A stretch of DNA of 42,978 nucleotides from Phycisphaerae bacterium (GTDB lineage: Bacteria > Chloroflexota > Anaerolineae > 4572-78 > J111), in assembly GCA_028285035.1 (NCBI GenBank), contig JANQQF010000163.1:1-42978 (forward strand). The letters are read 5' to 3'. The notes below the pieces were generated by a model that had not been told where the DNA came from, made no database searches, and saw nothing but the letters and a program-made list of their open reading frames with translations. This document shows positions 10,301 through 16,548 of this stretch, in pieces (position 1 is the first letter of the stretch; the number at the start of each line of letters is the position of its first letter). A program made the position numbers and the translations under genes.

Positions 10301-11207
10301 ATACATCGGCTACGATGTCTACACCGAATCGAGCATCCAGGACCTCGGCTTCTTTGAAGCAGGCGAGCGACGGGTCATCAAAGGAATTGCGCTCTTAAAC
10401 GGCAATAATGACACCTTACGCAAGTTTGTTAGGTTATCATCTGATGATAGCTGGCAACAAAAGGGTGGCACCCAAGTCTTCGATCCAATCAACGCCAATC
10501 GATGTAAAGGCAGTATCACCGTGGTCAAGCAGGCCGAGCCAGCCGATGGTACCGACTTCCCCTTCGAGAGCAACATCCTGACCGCCCTCGACATCTCTGG
10601 CGAGAGCTTCACCCTGGATGTGGATGATGACCCAGTTTACAGCAACACCATCACCTTCGAGGAGATCTACCCCGGTATCTACACAGTCACCGAACTCATT
10701 CCTTCAGGTTGGGGCTTGGAGGCACTGAGTTGTGAGACCAACGAGCCAGATGCACCGATGCTGACATATGACAATCACGCGGTCATTGATCTCGCCTACA
10801 GCGAGCACGTCACCTGTACCTTTGTTAATGAGCCCACAGAACCAGCCAAGATCACCATCATCAAAACGACGAATCCGTCTGACATGGACGAGCAATTCAG
10901 CTTCACGGGTGATCTGGGTGACTTCAGCTTGAGGGCTGATGGCTCACAAGAATTCGAGGTTCCAGGCGGATCATACACTGTCACCGAGATCAACATCCCG
11001 GCGTTCTGGACGCTTCTCACGGTTCAGTGTGGCGACCAGTTCCTACCAATCAGCGACAGCCTTGACCCGCTTGGTCGGCAAGTGACCATCGAGGTCGAAG
11101 CGGGTGAGGATTTGATCTGCACCTTCCACAACGAGCGGGTGAATGTTGAGGCGCCGGTTGAGGTTGAGAATGGGAATACGTTGTATCTGCCGATTGTGGT
11201 GAAGTAA
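4335..11207 (+). CDS. Giant exported modular protein: beta-helix, CnaB-like domains and three inserted six-blade NHL propellers
   Basis: This is a 2290-residue protein. The start is TTG, supported by AGGAGG five bases upstream and by the signal peptide that follows (ending PAHA|ACGG). Residues about 33-390 form a right-handed beta-helix of the pectate-lyase/Pmp style (GGGIYN, GGGIHN, SGNSA), closing with a choice-of-anchor-Q-like segment (GVDQRG...CDIGAYEFE). Prealbumin/CnaB-like domains begin near 391, 475, 585, 1046, 1516, 2058 and 2171. Those at 585, 1046 and 1516 are each split by six NHL blades (DNA 6178-7215, 7570-8635, 8953-9970). Propellers 1 and 3 have SGDGGxAT...IRKVD blades; propeller 2 has QKFDxxGxF blades with WGWGVxTG hairpins bearing CxxxC or CxxxxC. 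A unique segment (about 1961-2057) precedes the last two domains. The tail is LYLPIVVK. Most CnaB-like units keep Lys, Glu and Asn at isopeptide positions plus two Cys. A surface adhesin or stalk is inferred. Confidence 0.85.
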   Translation: MKLTQTNQNLLIVTFILTFSLLGLLLPAEPAHAACGGNTNVGTEAALNTAIADYNSQAAPCDYTITLTADITLTANTTTINNANATTLQINGDDYAIDGNNSYRPLRINDSNVTVSNLTLKRGRADQCDIFVECGGAVEVKSGAVVTLTQVSILDSHADVVGGGVFNQGTMTILDSTFSGNNSESTGGGIYNASEMIVQNSTLNGNTARRGGGLHTDGNMTIVNSTIYNNSALSNGGFSRGGGIHNQGPLAIINSTISGNSAEDTGSGIYQEEDGFFNASLTISNSIVADQTTGDDCGGNPITSGGHNLESGTSCGFTSSGDIQSGYANLGSLQNNGGPTETLAPIYDSDAIDAADNTICAASLVNGVDQRGIARPQGTTCDIGAYEFEVGSLTVIKKVIGGPLSAGDFDIGVDGSYSQQVIKGNENGAVVFVEPGFYNVYELLTPDDYTISYSADCNGTIAANEEKTCTVTNTYKTTLKLVKLADPADGTNFEFTINIDRDGDNDTSLTPTLQGTQQFNEITYELEPGPVTITEAVPGGWQLDSAACTGGSDTGSLDGTTLSVNLAEGDTLVCTFTNSLEPERGNLTIRKEATPEDGTDFRFTTNIPSTLYSNINTVIGTGTDGFSGDGGLATAANLSFPGGIVFDDNGNIIFVDRGNHRIRQVDVNTGNIETVVGSGATGSSNGSFSGDGGLATSATLDSPADVTIDSAGNLYIVDSSNQRIRKVDANSGIITTIAGTGTAGFSGDGGPATSATMRNPGGIAVDSGGNVYFADTTNSRIRKIDVNTGVISTIAGNGIDTFSGDGGPAINASLHFPEDVAIDQHDQLYLADRVNRRIRKVDLNTGIITTVAGTDGEPNEISGDGGPAINALIDYPHGVAVDAAGNIYIADQFGFTIRKVDSSTGFISTIAGQANVEGFSGDGGPASSALFDLPGFVAVDSAGNVYVSDESNHRIRKIDALANTAKFILDDATPDDLDNIVQSITFKDIAPGTYQITESLITDWRLDQANCTGASGSVSLVNESLSVAVGAGENVTCTFTNKVKVGSLTIIKEATPEDGTDVNFVLTPSQLKSQSLFFNYWGLQGDTEAEFEGPLDVAVDSAGNVYVTDSSNHRIQKFDGDGNFIEAWGWEIDSGANQFEICTSDCRRGEDGAGIGQFAAPIGITVDNTNIVYVTEIENHRVQKFQSDGTPLDQWGSEGTDEGQFNFPFGIVTDSDGNIYVSELGNNRIQKFDSSGTFIEMWGWGVDTGANQFEICTSDCQAGIEGSEPGQFANVAGIAVDRLDNIYVVEGNNARVQKFDRNGNLLIGWGWGVRTGANALQVCLPFNCIQGVEGSGAGQFRAPFGIVVDDQDIVYITDSNNRVQLFETNGTFIEMWGWGVATGAPLFEICTDSCQSGMTGFGQGQFDGPVGITTGLNNDFYIADSDNNRIQHIDPAIEFTLDDEASQPNDSVAQSITFNDLVVGTYEINELVPGNWQLDNVSCEGNSLSEAIDGNAVALTLDDQETVVCTFTNSKLGSLTIKKEATPEDGTDFFFSHNSENIITTFAGDGTEDFGGDGGQATAAQFDFPAGIAFDHNGNLFIADLVNARVRKVDVTTGLISTVAGNGSEGNNGDGGLATDAQLNSPYAVAFDSAGNMFISDFSNQTIRKVDVATGIITTVAGNGTLGFSGDGSPATAAQLSNPRGIAFDQADNLYIADFENNRIRKVEAGTGIISTIAGINIDGFSGDGGPATAAQLASPTDVAIDPDGHLLIADSSNSRIRQVNLSTGIITTVVGDGTYGSGGDGGPATSAQLGQPYGIAFDAAGNLFIADQNHHNVRKVDRLTKIISTVAGTGTQGFGGDGGLATNAQLNDPTDVAIDPTGNLFIVDSRNQRIRKVEAVSHFALDDANPDDNDGINQTATMYGLTSGTYDITEIIPEGWQLDSVVCNTAAENYTATDNGVTVSLPAGKDVICTFTNAKQLPKASFGSCYDTFDETFNLTVVNRGGPGYIGYDVYTESSIQDLGFFEAGERRVIKGIALLNGNNDTLRKFVRLSSDDSWQQKGGTQVFDPINANRCKGSITVVKQAEPADGTDFPFESNILTALDISGESFTLDVDDDPVYSNTITFEEIYPGIYTVTELIPSGWGLEALSCETNEPDAPMLTYDNHAVIDLAYSEHVTCTFVNEPTEPAKITIIKTTNPSDMDEQFSFTGDLGDFSLRADGSQEFEVPGGSYTVTEINIPAFWTLLTVQCGDQFLPISDSLDPLGRQVTIEVEAGEDLICTFHNERVNVEAPVEVENGNTLYLPIVVK
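6178..9970 (+). repeat. Three in-frame arrays of six NHL blades inside the first giant protein
   Basis: Array 1 (6178-7215) and array 3 (8953-9970) have about 57-residue blades of the type FSGDGGPAT...GVAVDxxGNxYIADxxNxRIRKVD. Array 2 (7570-8635) has blades of the type GQFxxPxGIxVDxxxNxYVxDxxNxRxQKF. Each array contains six blades, the number of a closed six-blade propeller, and each is flanked by the two halves of a CnaB-like domain. Confidence 0.8.
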
Positions 11208-11232
11208 CAGTTAGGACGATTGTAATCCAAGG

Positions 11233-11266
11233 ACGGGGGTGTGATAATCACGCCCCCGTTTCTTTG
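11233..11266 (+). terminator. Terminator between the convergent giant gene and the SARP regulator
   Basis: A 12-bp stem with one G-T wobble (ACGGGGGTGTGA / TCACGCCCCCGT) has loop TAA and is followed by TTTCTTT. It lies in the 60-bp gap between convergent genes. The T-rich tail suits the plus strand only. Confidence 0.85.
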
Positions 11267-11267
11267 T

Positions 11268-14200
11268 TTAACCATCCTCCACAGCCCCAAGCTGCTTCAA
11301 GGTCAGTTTCTGCTGCTGAGTCAGGCCTGTGGCTCCGGTAATATTCATCCCTTCATTAGGTCCAGGCGTTTTCAGGGTACGTAGACAGCGGCCTGTTTCC
11401 GCATCCCAAATTTTAACCGTTGTATCATGACTGGCACTGGCGATAAATTGTCCGTCGGGGCTAAAGGCAATAGACCAAATTTGATCAGTATGGCCTTCCA
11501 AAACGAACTCTAACGCACCAGTTTGGGTATGCCATAGTCGAATCGTTTTGTCCATAGAGCCGCTGGCGACACGTTGTCCATCTGGGCTAAGCATGACAGA
11601 CATGGGCCACGCTGTGTGCCCTGCGAGTTGATGACGTAGGTGTAGATCAATCATATCGGTAGCAACTGACGGTTGTACATCCCACACATAAACAGCATTA
11701 TCACCACAACTGGCGACTAACTGATCCCCCTTGGGACTCAACGCGATTGAAAGAATAGGGGTTTTCAAATCGATCAAAATCGTCGACTCAATCCGTTCGG
11801 CGTTTAATACGATTTCGTCTGTCATGGACCATAATCGAAGGGTATGATCCATACTACCGCTGAGCAAAAGGTGACCATTAGGGACAAAGGCCACTCCCTG
11901 CACCTGCCCCTGGTGACCGATTAAGGTATAGCGTGACCGGCCCGTCTCAACATCCCACACCCCGACGATATGGTCACGGCTGGCACTGGCTAATAAGGTG
12001 CCCGCCTGATTAAAGGCCAACGCCTCGATATCCTCAAGGTGTTGCCCTAAGATGCGATGTGTAGGATTACTGCCCCATAAATTGGGTTGATTTAAGGTGG
12101 TCAGGTCCCACAAAAAAATCTCTGAATTATTGTCAGAGCCACCACTTGCTAAAAATTGTCCTTGGGACGTAAAGGCCAAACTCATCACCCAATCGTCTTC
12201 GCGTGTGTACAACCTGATCCGACTTTCTTCATCAGGCAGATGATTTGGGGGTGCACAAGACCATAGATGGATAATACCATTATCCGCCCCACTGGCCAGA
12301 ATCTGCCCCGTGGGGCTAAAGGCAACAGACGTGGCCGGATAGATATGTCCCCATAATACGTCAGTAACTTGCCAGCTATAAGTATCCACAAACGCAAGCA
12401 AATCACCTTCTGAGACAAAAACGGCACTTTTTCCGTCAGGACTAAAGGCCACAGCGTAAACGGCATAGAGCATATATTTATAATAGACATGACGTACGTC
12501 TTGGGTATGAACATCCCACACCCGCACGGTAAAGTCACTGGAGCCGCTCATAAGCAATTTTCCATCAGGGCTAAAGGCCAACGTCACCACGCGACCTTTA
12601 TGCCCAGAGAATATGTGGTAAGGCTGCCATTGATTGATCGGCGGGTGAGCGTCTGTTCCAGGATACGCTTCTGCATCAGGGCCTTTTTGCCATAACCGTA
12701 TCTGTTTATCACTACTCGCTGTCGCAAAAATCTGCCCGGTTGGGCTAAACCTCACTGCCCAAATGCGAGCCTGATGCGCAGCCAGAGTTTGGTGGTTGAG
12801 AGGTAAGGGGAGGGGGACGTCGGTTGACAGTGTTAACATTCGCTCGATATTACCTGGAATATGCCAGATATGCACCAAGCCATCATCACCGCCACTGAAC
12901 AATGTTTGGCTATCAGGGGCAAAAGCCACAGACCAAACCCACCCCTCATGACCGGATAAATATAAATAATTTGGGGCAACGGATATGTCAGGCTTTAATT
13001 GGGTCATATCCCATAATCGCACGGTACCATCTTCACTCCCACTGGCTAAGAGCTTGCCATTGGGGCTAAAATCCAGGGCAAGGACGGCTTGGGTATGCCC
13101 GTGTAATACAATATGTGGCTGGTCGCGAGTAGGTAATAAGTTATCCGCAATATACCAAAGCCCGATACCGTTATCTTGCCAAGTTACAGCTAACATCTGA
13201 CTATCAGGGCTAAAGGCCACAGACCAAACTGGGGCTGAATGGACAGTAAATCCCCATTCTGGCTGCCTTGTCCGGGCATCCCATAGCCTCACCTCGCCTT
13301 CGTTTGTCCCGCCTGCCAACCATTGACCATCTGGGCTAATCGCCACATCAATTATCACCCCAAAGGTTTCGCTGAAGATGGTGTCAGAAAAGTGGGCTTC
13401 GGTAAAGTCAACATCTTGCAAGTAGAAAGAGGTTAAGTATGCCCCTTTCACCTGCAACCGTGAAAAATCATACCCCGTCAAATCCAACTGAAGGTGCACC
13501 AACAGATTAATGATATTCCCAACAATATACCCTGTTGGGCGGACCGCTGGCTGGCGTAACGTCTCCAAAAGTTGCTGTATATGTTGGCTTAAGCCAGTTT
13601 CGCCAAAGTGAGTCAACAGAGATTTTGACAGAGGGTCCATTATCAGGCGAAATTGGGTTTGACGAATATACTCAAGCGTACTAACTTCAACTAAGGTGTG
13701 ACTATGAAGTAGATCGAAATGACCCGAGACAAGCTCCTGATACGACTGCTCAATGATTCGATCCGTCCCATACTCGATGATCACATTTTGCAAGGTCAAT
13801 TTGTGACCATCCCCTTCAATTAAAGAGCGTCGCTTTAGACGCTGTAGCGCCTCTAAAAACTCCCTTTGCCGCACCGGTTTAACCAGCAGTTCACGCAGCT
13901 CCGCTGGCAACAAGCCTTTTCTGACGATGGTCAACCATAACAGTATATCCTGCTCTAACGGGGAAAGACGATCAAATTGCTGATCCAAGACATCCCGTAT
14001 ATCCGCAAAAATCAAGGTTTCCTCACCCAGAAAGGCATCAACATCGCCCAAGTAGAAATCTTGAATCGATTGCCCCACCAGATTGAGAGCCAAAGGGTTG
14101 CCCGAATACCGCTCGACCAATGCTCCCGTTACAAAGGGTTGCGCCATCAGCCCTTGCTTAAGCAGGAGTTCTCCCCCATCTTGGGCCGATAGCCCGGCCA

Positions 14201-15560
14201 AATCCATTCTTTTGACCAGCGGCGTGGTTTGATTTAAGTGGACCAGCGCCTTTGGTGCCTCTCGGCTGGTTAAAAGCAAGCAGCTTTGATGCTGACGCTC
14301 TGCTACCCAACGCAATAACTGGCCATACACCTCATAACCGGGCCGAAATTGCCCCGTATATTCCGGGTGCATGATGCTTTCCATATTATCGAGCACCAGC
14401 AGCAAGCGTTCTCGGCGTAACCCAGCCAAAATCAAACTCAACTGCTCATCCACCGTGGCCTGCCTCATGATGTCCGGCGTATCTGTGAGGTGATGCATGA
14501 TACTATGCAGAAAGGTCTCAAACGGGGGGGCATTAAGTAATGAGACCCAGATCACTTGGCTGAACTCCTGAGCCAAACCCGATACAAATTTGGCCGCTAA
14601 GGCTGTTTTACCCTGGCCGCCCATCCCCAAAATAGCCACCAAACGACACTGATCCGCAATTAGCCATTGCTGTAAGGTGCTTAATTCTGTCTCTCGCCCA
14701 TAAAATAGGTGGATTTGGGGAACATCAGGCCAGGCAGATGGTGATGTTGACCAAGAAGATGAAATGGGCGTGTCATCTGAGGCACGTAGTTGACTTTGAG
14801 GCGCTAGCAAAGTGGCTCTGTTTTGAGGAAATGTCCCATCACGGATTTGTTCATATAAAGCGGTAATCTCCGGGCCTGGTTCGACCCCCAGATTATCCCA
14901 CAAAATATCTTGGCACTGGTTGTACTGAGCCAGTGCTGCGCTGCGTTGGTCTTGTAAGGCCAACAACATCATCTTAAATCGATGGGATTCTTCCCGCCAA
15001 GTATCCAAGGCGAGGCGTTGATTGGCATAGCTCAAGCCTTGCGCCAGCGAGATGCCATTGTCCTGAATCGCTTCACTGATCAACCGCTGCAAGACATCCA
15101 TCAGAATCCCCCGCAGTCGCTCTTGCTCAACCAAAAGCCACATCTCAAAGTCGGGGGCATCACGTACGGTGAAACCCATCAACAAATCGCCCTGATATAG
15201 CGCCACGGCACGTTGCAGTGAGGCGATATCGCCCTGATCAACCAGCGATTCAAATTCTTCAACATCCAGCCAATAGACCACATCACGGTTAAAGGTCACA
15301 CTTTGTCGGGTAATTTCGAGGTGAGGGCCAACCAATTGACGGAGGCTAGACAGGGCTTTCCGCAGATTCGCCTGCGCTCTGTTTTCGGGTAGATCACCCC
15401 AAAATAGACCGGCCAACGCCGAGCGAAGCTGCCGCTGTTTGGTCAGGGCTAAATAGTAAAACAGTGCCTCTGTTTTTTGGGAGTAAAACCCCGCGACGGT
15501 TTGTTGATTCTGTTGAATATCAACCCTGCCCAGCAGAGTTAGTCGTAGTTGATGCGTCAT
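11268..15560 (-). CDS. SARP/BTAD winged-helix regulator fused to an nSTAND ATPase and 14 WD40 repeats
   Basis: The 1430-residue protein starts with an OmpR-type winged helix of the SARP class (about 5-95; RANLRKALSSLRQLVG), then a BTAD helical domain (about 97-245). An ATPase follows, with Walker A GMGGQGKT near residue 310, Walker B LLLVLDNMES and GNPLAL of the NB-ARC/STAND type. A short pentapeptide-like linker (LTGYDFSRLQVKGAYL, VDFTEAHF) leads into WD40 repeats from about 737 to 1405. I count 14, enough for two seven-blade propellers. Such AfsR-like proteins are signal-gated activators: WD40 senses, the ATPase oligomerises and the winged helix binds DNA, often at 11-bp direct repeats. Its start codon is 109 bp from the divergent LuxR gene, and tandem 11-bp repeats lie between them. 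No clear ribosome-binding site is visible. Targets within the island are inferred. Confidence 0.9.
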   Translation of the reverse strand: MTHQLRLTLLGRVDIQQNQQTVAGFYSQKTEALFYYLALTKQRQLRSALAGLFWGDLPENRAQANLRKALSSLRQLVGPHLEITRQSVTFNRDVVYWLDVEEFESLVDQGDIASLQRAVALYQGDLLMGFTVRDAPDFEMWLLVEQERLRGILMDVLQRLISEAIQDNGISLAQGLSYANQRLALDTWREESHRFKMMLLALQDQRSAALAQYNQCQDILWDNLGVEPGPEITALYEQIRDGTFPQNRATLLAPQSQLRASDDTPISSSWSTSPSAWPDVPQIHLFYGRETELSTLQQWLIADQCRLVAILGMGGQGKTALAAKFVSGLAQEFSQVIWVSLLNAPPFETFLHSIMHHLTDTPDIMRQATVDEQLSLILAGLRRERLLLVLDNMESIMHPEYTGQFRPGYEVYGQLLRWVAERQHQSCLLLTSREAPKALVHLNQTTPLVKRMDLAGLSAQDGGELLLKQGLMAQPFVTGALVERYSGNPLALNLVGQSIQDFYLGDVDAFLGEETLIFADIRDVLDQQFDRLSPLEQDILLWLTIVRKGLLPAELRELLVKPVRQREFLEALQRLKRRSLIEGDGHKLTLQNVIIEYGTDRIIEQSYQELVSGHFDLLHSHTLVEVSTLEYIRQTQFRLIMDPLSKSLLTHFGETGLSQHIQQLLETLRQPAVRPTGYIVGNIINLLVHLQLDLTGYDFSRLQVKGAYLTSFYLQDVDFTEAHFSDTIFSETFGVIIDVAISPDGQWLAGGTNEGEVRLWDARTRQPEWGFTVHSAPVWSVAFSPDSQMLAVTWQDNGIGLWYIADNLLPTRDQPHIVLHGHTQAVLALDFSPNGKLLASGSEDGTVRLWDMTQLKPDISVAPNYLYLSGHEGWVWSVAFAPDSQTLFSGGDDGLVHIWHIPGNIERMLTLSTDVPLPLPLNHQTLAAHQARIWAVRFSPTGQIFATASSDKQIRLWQKGPDAEAYPGTDAHPPINQWQPYHIFSGHKGRVVTLAFSPDGKLLMSGSSDFTVRVWDVHTQDVRHVYYKYMLYAVYAVAFSPDGKSAVFVSEGDLLAFVDTYSWQVTDVLWGHIYPATSVAFSPTGQILASGADNGIIHLWSCAPPNHLPDEESRIRLYTREDDWVMSLAFTSQGQFLASGGSDNNSEIFLWDLTTLNQPNLWGSNPTHRILGQHLEDIEALAFNQAGTLLASASRDHIVGVWDVETGRSRYTLIGHQGQVQGVAFVPNGHLLLSGSMDHTLRLWSMTDEIVLNAERIESTILIDLKTPILSIALSPKGDQLVASCGDNAVYVWDVQPSVATDMIDLHLRHQLAGHTAWPMSVMLSPDGQRVASGSMDKTIRLWHTQTGALEFVLEGHTDQIWSIAFSPDGQFIASASHDTTVKIWDAETGRCLRTLKTPGPNEGMNITGATGLTQQQKLTLKQLGAVEDG

Positions 15561-15574
15561 AGAAGGCTTAGCAC

Positions 15575-15612
15575 GATTTCAGGACGATTTCAGGACAATC
15601 GCCTGTTATGAT
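15575..15612 (+). promoter_or_regulatory. Tandem perfect 11-bp repeats and -10 box between divergent regulators (site E)
   Basis: GATTTCAGGAC occurs twice head to tail (15575-15585, 15586-15596), followed by A, so the second unit reads ATTTCAGGACA. This matches the ATTTCATGACA unit of sites A and B at 10 of 11 bases. TATGAT (15607-15612) follows as the -10 for the LuxR gene. No -35 consensus is present. The repeats could equally serve the minus-strand SARP gene. Confidence 0.6.
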
Positions 15613-15634
15613 AGCTTCAATGCATCTTAACGTA

Positions 15635-15652
15635 TTGGCAAAAAGTTGCCAA
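15635..15652. promoter_or_regulatory. Dyad TTGGCAA-N4-TTGCCAA in the LuxR-gene leader
   Basis: A perfect 7-bp inverted repeat with a four-base spacer sits four bases before the AGGAGA ribosome-binding site. It may be an operator for a dimeric HTH protein, or an RNA hairpin next to the ribosome site. Confidence 0.4.
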
Positions 15653-15669
15653 ACATAGGAGAAAGTAAA

Positions 15670-16146
15670 ATGAAATCCACCCACAAAGACGCTTTATCCG
15701 CCGTGATGCTTGTGACATTTTGGCAAGAACAGGGTCAAATTTGGCGTTTTAGAGTCGAAGATATCAAGAGACGACAAAGGCACGGGTTTGCCACCTTTGC
15801 TGAGTTGGTGGCCTTTTTAGAGAGCAAAACGATGGGCGAGCCTCAGGAAACAGTCCTCTCGTCTAGACCAGCGCCACCTGTGCTATCAGAGGTTGCCCAA
15901 CCGCAACATCCTACCAGGGATACCCAGGCATTGCCTACCCTGACCGCCCGTCAACAGGAGGTGCTAGGCTTGGTCGCCCAAGACGCAAGCAATCGGGAAA
16001 TCGCTCAGGCCCTGACGATTACTGAACGGACCGTTAAATACCACGTCAGCCAAATTTTGGCGCGTCTCCAATTGCGTAACCGCTATGAATTGGCCCATTA
16101 CGCTCGGAAACACGGGCTAATTGGTGATGAGCTTGAAGGGGGGTGA
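15670..16146 (+). CDS. Small LuxR-type HTH transcriptional regulator
   Basis: I place the start at the ATG at 15670, with AGGAGAAAG just upstream, rather than at an in-frame TTG at 15646 that lacks a ribosome site. This gives 158 residues. The first about 50 (WQEQGQIWRFRVEDIKR...FATFAELVAFLE) form a small domain I cannot name. A Pro/Gln-rich linker follows. The last about 60 residues are a GerE/LuxR helix-turn-helix with LTARQQEVLGLVAQDASNREIA and TERTVKYHVSQILARL. There is no receiver or obvious ligand domain. It is divergent from the SARP gene and upstream of the second giant gene, so it may act on either; this is inferred from position only. Confidence 0.85.
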   Translation: MKSTHKDALSAVMLVTFWQEQGQIWRFRVEDIKRRQRHGFATFAELVAFLESKTMGEPQETVLSSRPAPPVLSEVAQPQHPTRDTQALPTLTARQQEVLGLVAQDASNREIAQALTITERTVKYHVSQILARLQLRNRYELAHYARKHGLIGDELEGG

Positions 16147-16172
16147 ACACCAAAGGGCGGTTATTACAACCA

Positions 16173-16232
16173 AAAACTGTACTAAAACTGTACCACGTCC
16201 AGTAGACAATTGGCCCATCGATTGCGTATGCT
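16173..16232 (+). promoter_or_regulatory. Possible promoter with tandem AAAACTGTAC repeats 11 bp apart (site F)
   Basis: AAAACTGTAC is present at 16173-16182 and 16184-16193 (11-bp period). Downstream, TAGACA (16203-16208), an 18-base spacer and TATGCT (16227-16232) form a plausible sigma70-type promoter. Its transcript would enter the 16282-16353 foldable segment. Confidence 0.4.
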
Positions 16233-16281
16233 AGAGATGAAGATGTCCTGTTGTGGCATCGCTTCGCCAAAAACTAGCTGT

Positions 16282-16353
16282 CTTAGGTAAATCTCTTTTA
16301 CAAAAGGTCAGGCGGTCTGCCCCCATCTTACCGCAGAACTAACCCCACCTAAG
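16282..16353 (+). other. Possible structured leader RNA (three-way junction)
   Basis: CTTAGGT (16282-16288) pairs with ACCTAAG (16347-16353). Inside are a short hairpin CTTT/AAAG (16295-16306) and GCGGT/ACCGC (16312-16334). I do not recognise a known riboswitch class, and the short stems could be chance. Confidence 0.25.
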
Positions 16354-16439
16354 GGTAGTGTCTTTGGCACGAAAGCTTCACGGTTTACACCTCTTCATTT
16401 TAATTCATAATAATATATCAATTAAGTTTAAAAACTATT

Positions 16440-16473
16440 TTCAAACCAGATTCAAACCTAAGTGTGATATTGT
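16440..16473 (+). promoter_or_regulatory. Activator-type promoter with TTCAAAC direct repeats (second copy)
   Basis: TTCAAAC occurs at 16440-16446 and 16451-16457. Ten bases then precede TATTGT (16468-16473), which overlaps into TAAAAT. The geometry is identical to that at 4176 and 28035. It drives the second giant protein gene. Confidence 0.65.
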
Positions 16474-16548
16474 TAAAATAGAACTCTGATTCCGCGTTAT
16501 TGCTAGATTGAAATATTTAGATTCTTTTACCTTGGGAGGACTTTTTGT

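Larger units (their letters stand above)
16147..16548. other. 402-bp non-coding stretch upstream of the second giant gene
   Basis: No convincing ORF is present. It holds a tandem AAAACTGTAC repeat with a possible promoter (16173-16232), a foldable segment (16282-16353), the TTCAAAC promoter (16440-16473) and a TTGGGAGGA ribosome-binding site before 16549. No clear terminator for the LuxR gene is visible. Confidence 0.7.

Noticed and set aside
15646..15669. In-frame TTG start giving an eight-residue longer LuxR protein
   Set aside because: The TTG lies inside the TTGGCAA/TTGCCAA dyad with no ribosome site, whereas the ATG at 15670 has AGGAGAAAG at good distance.
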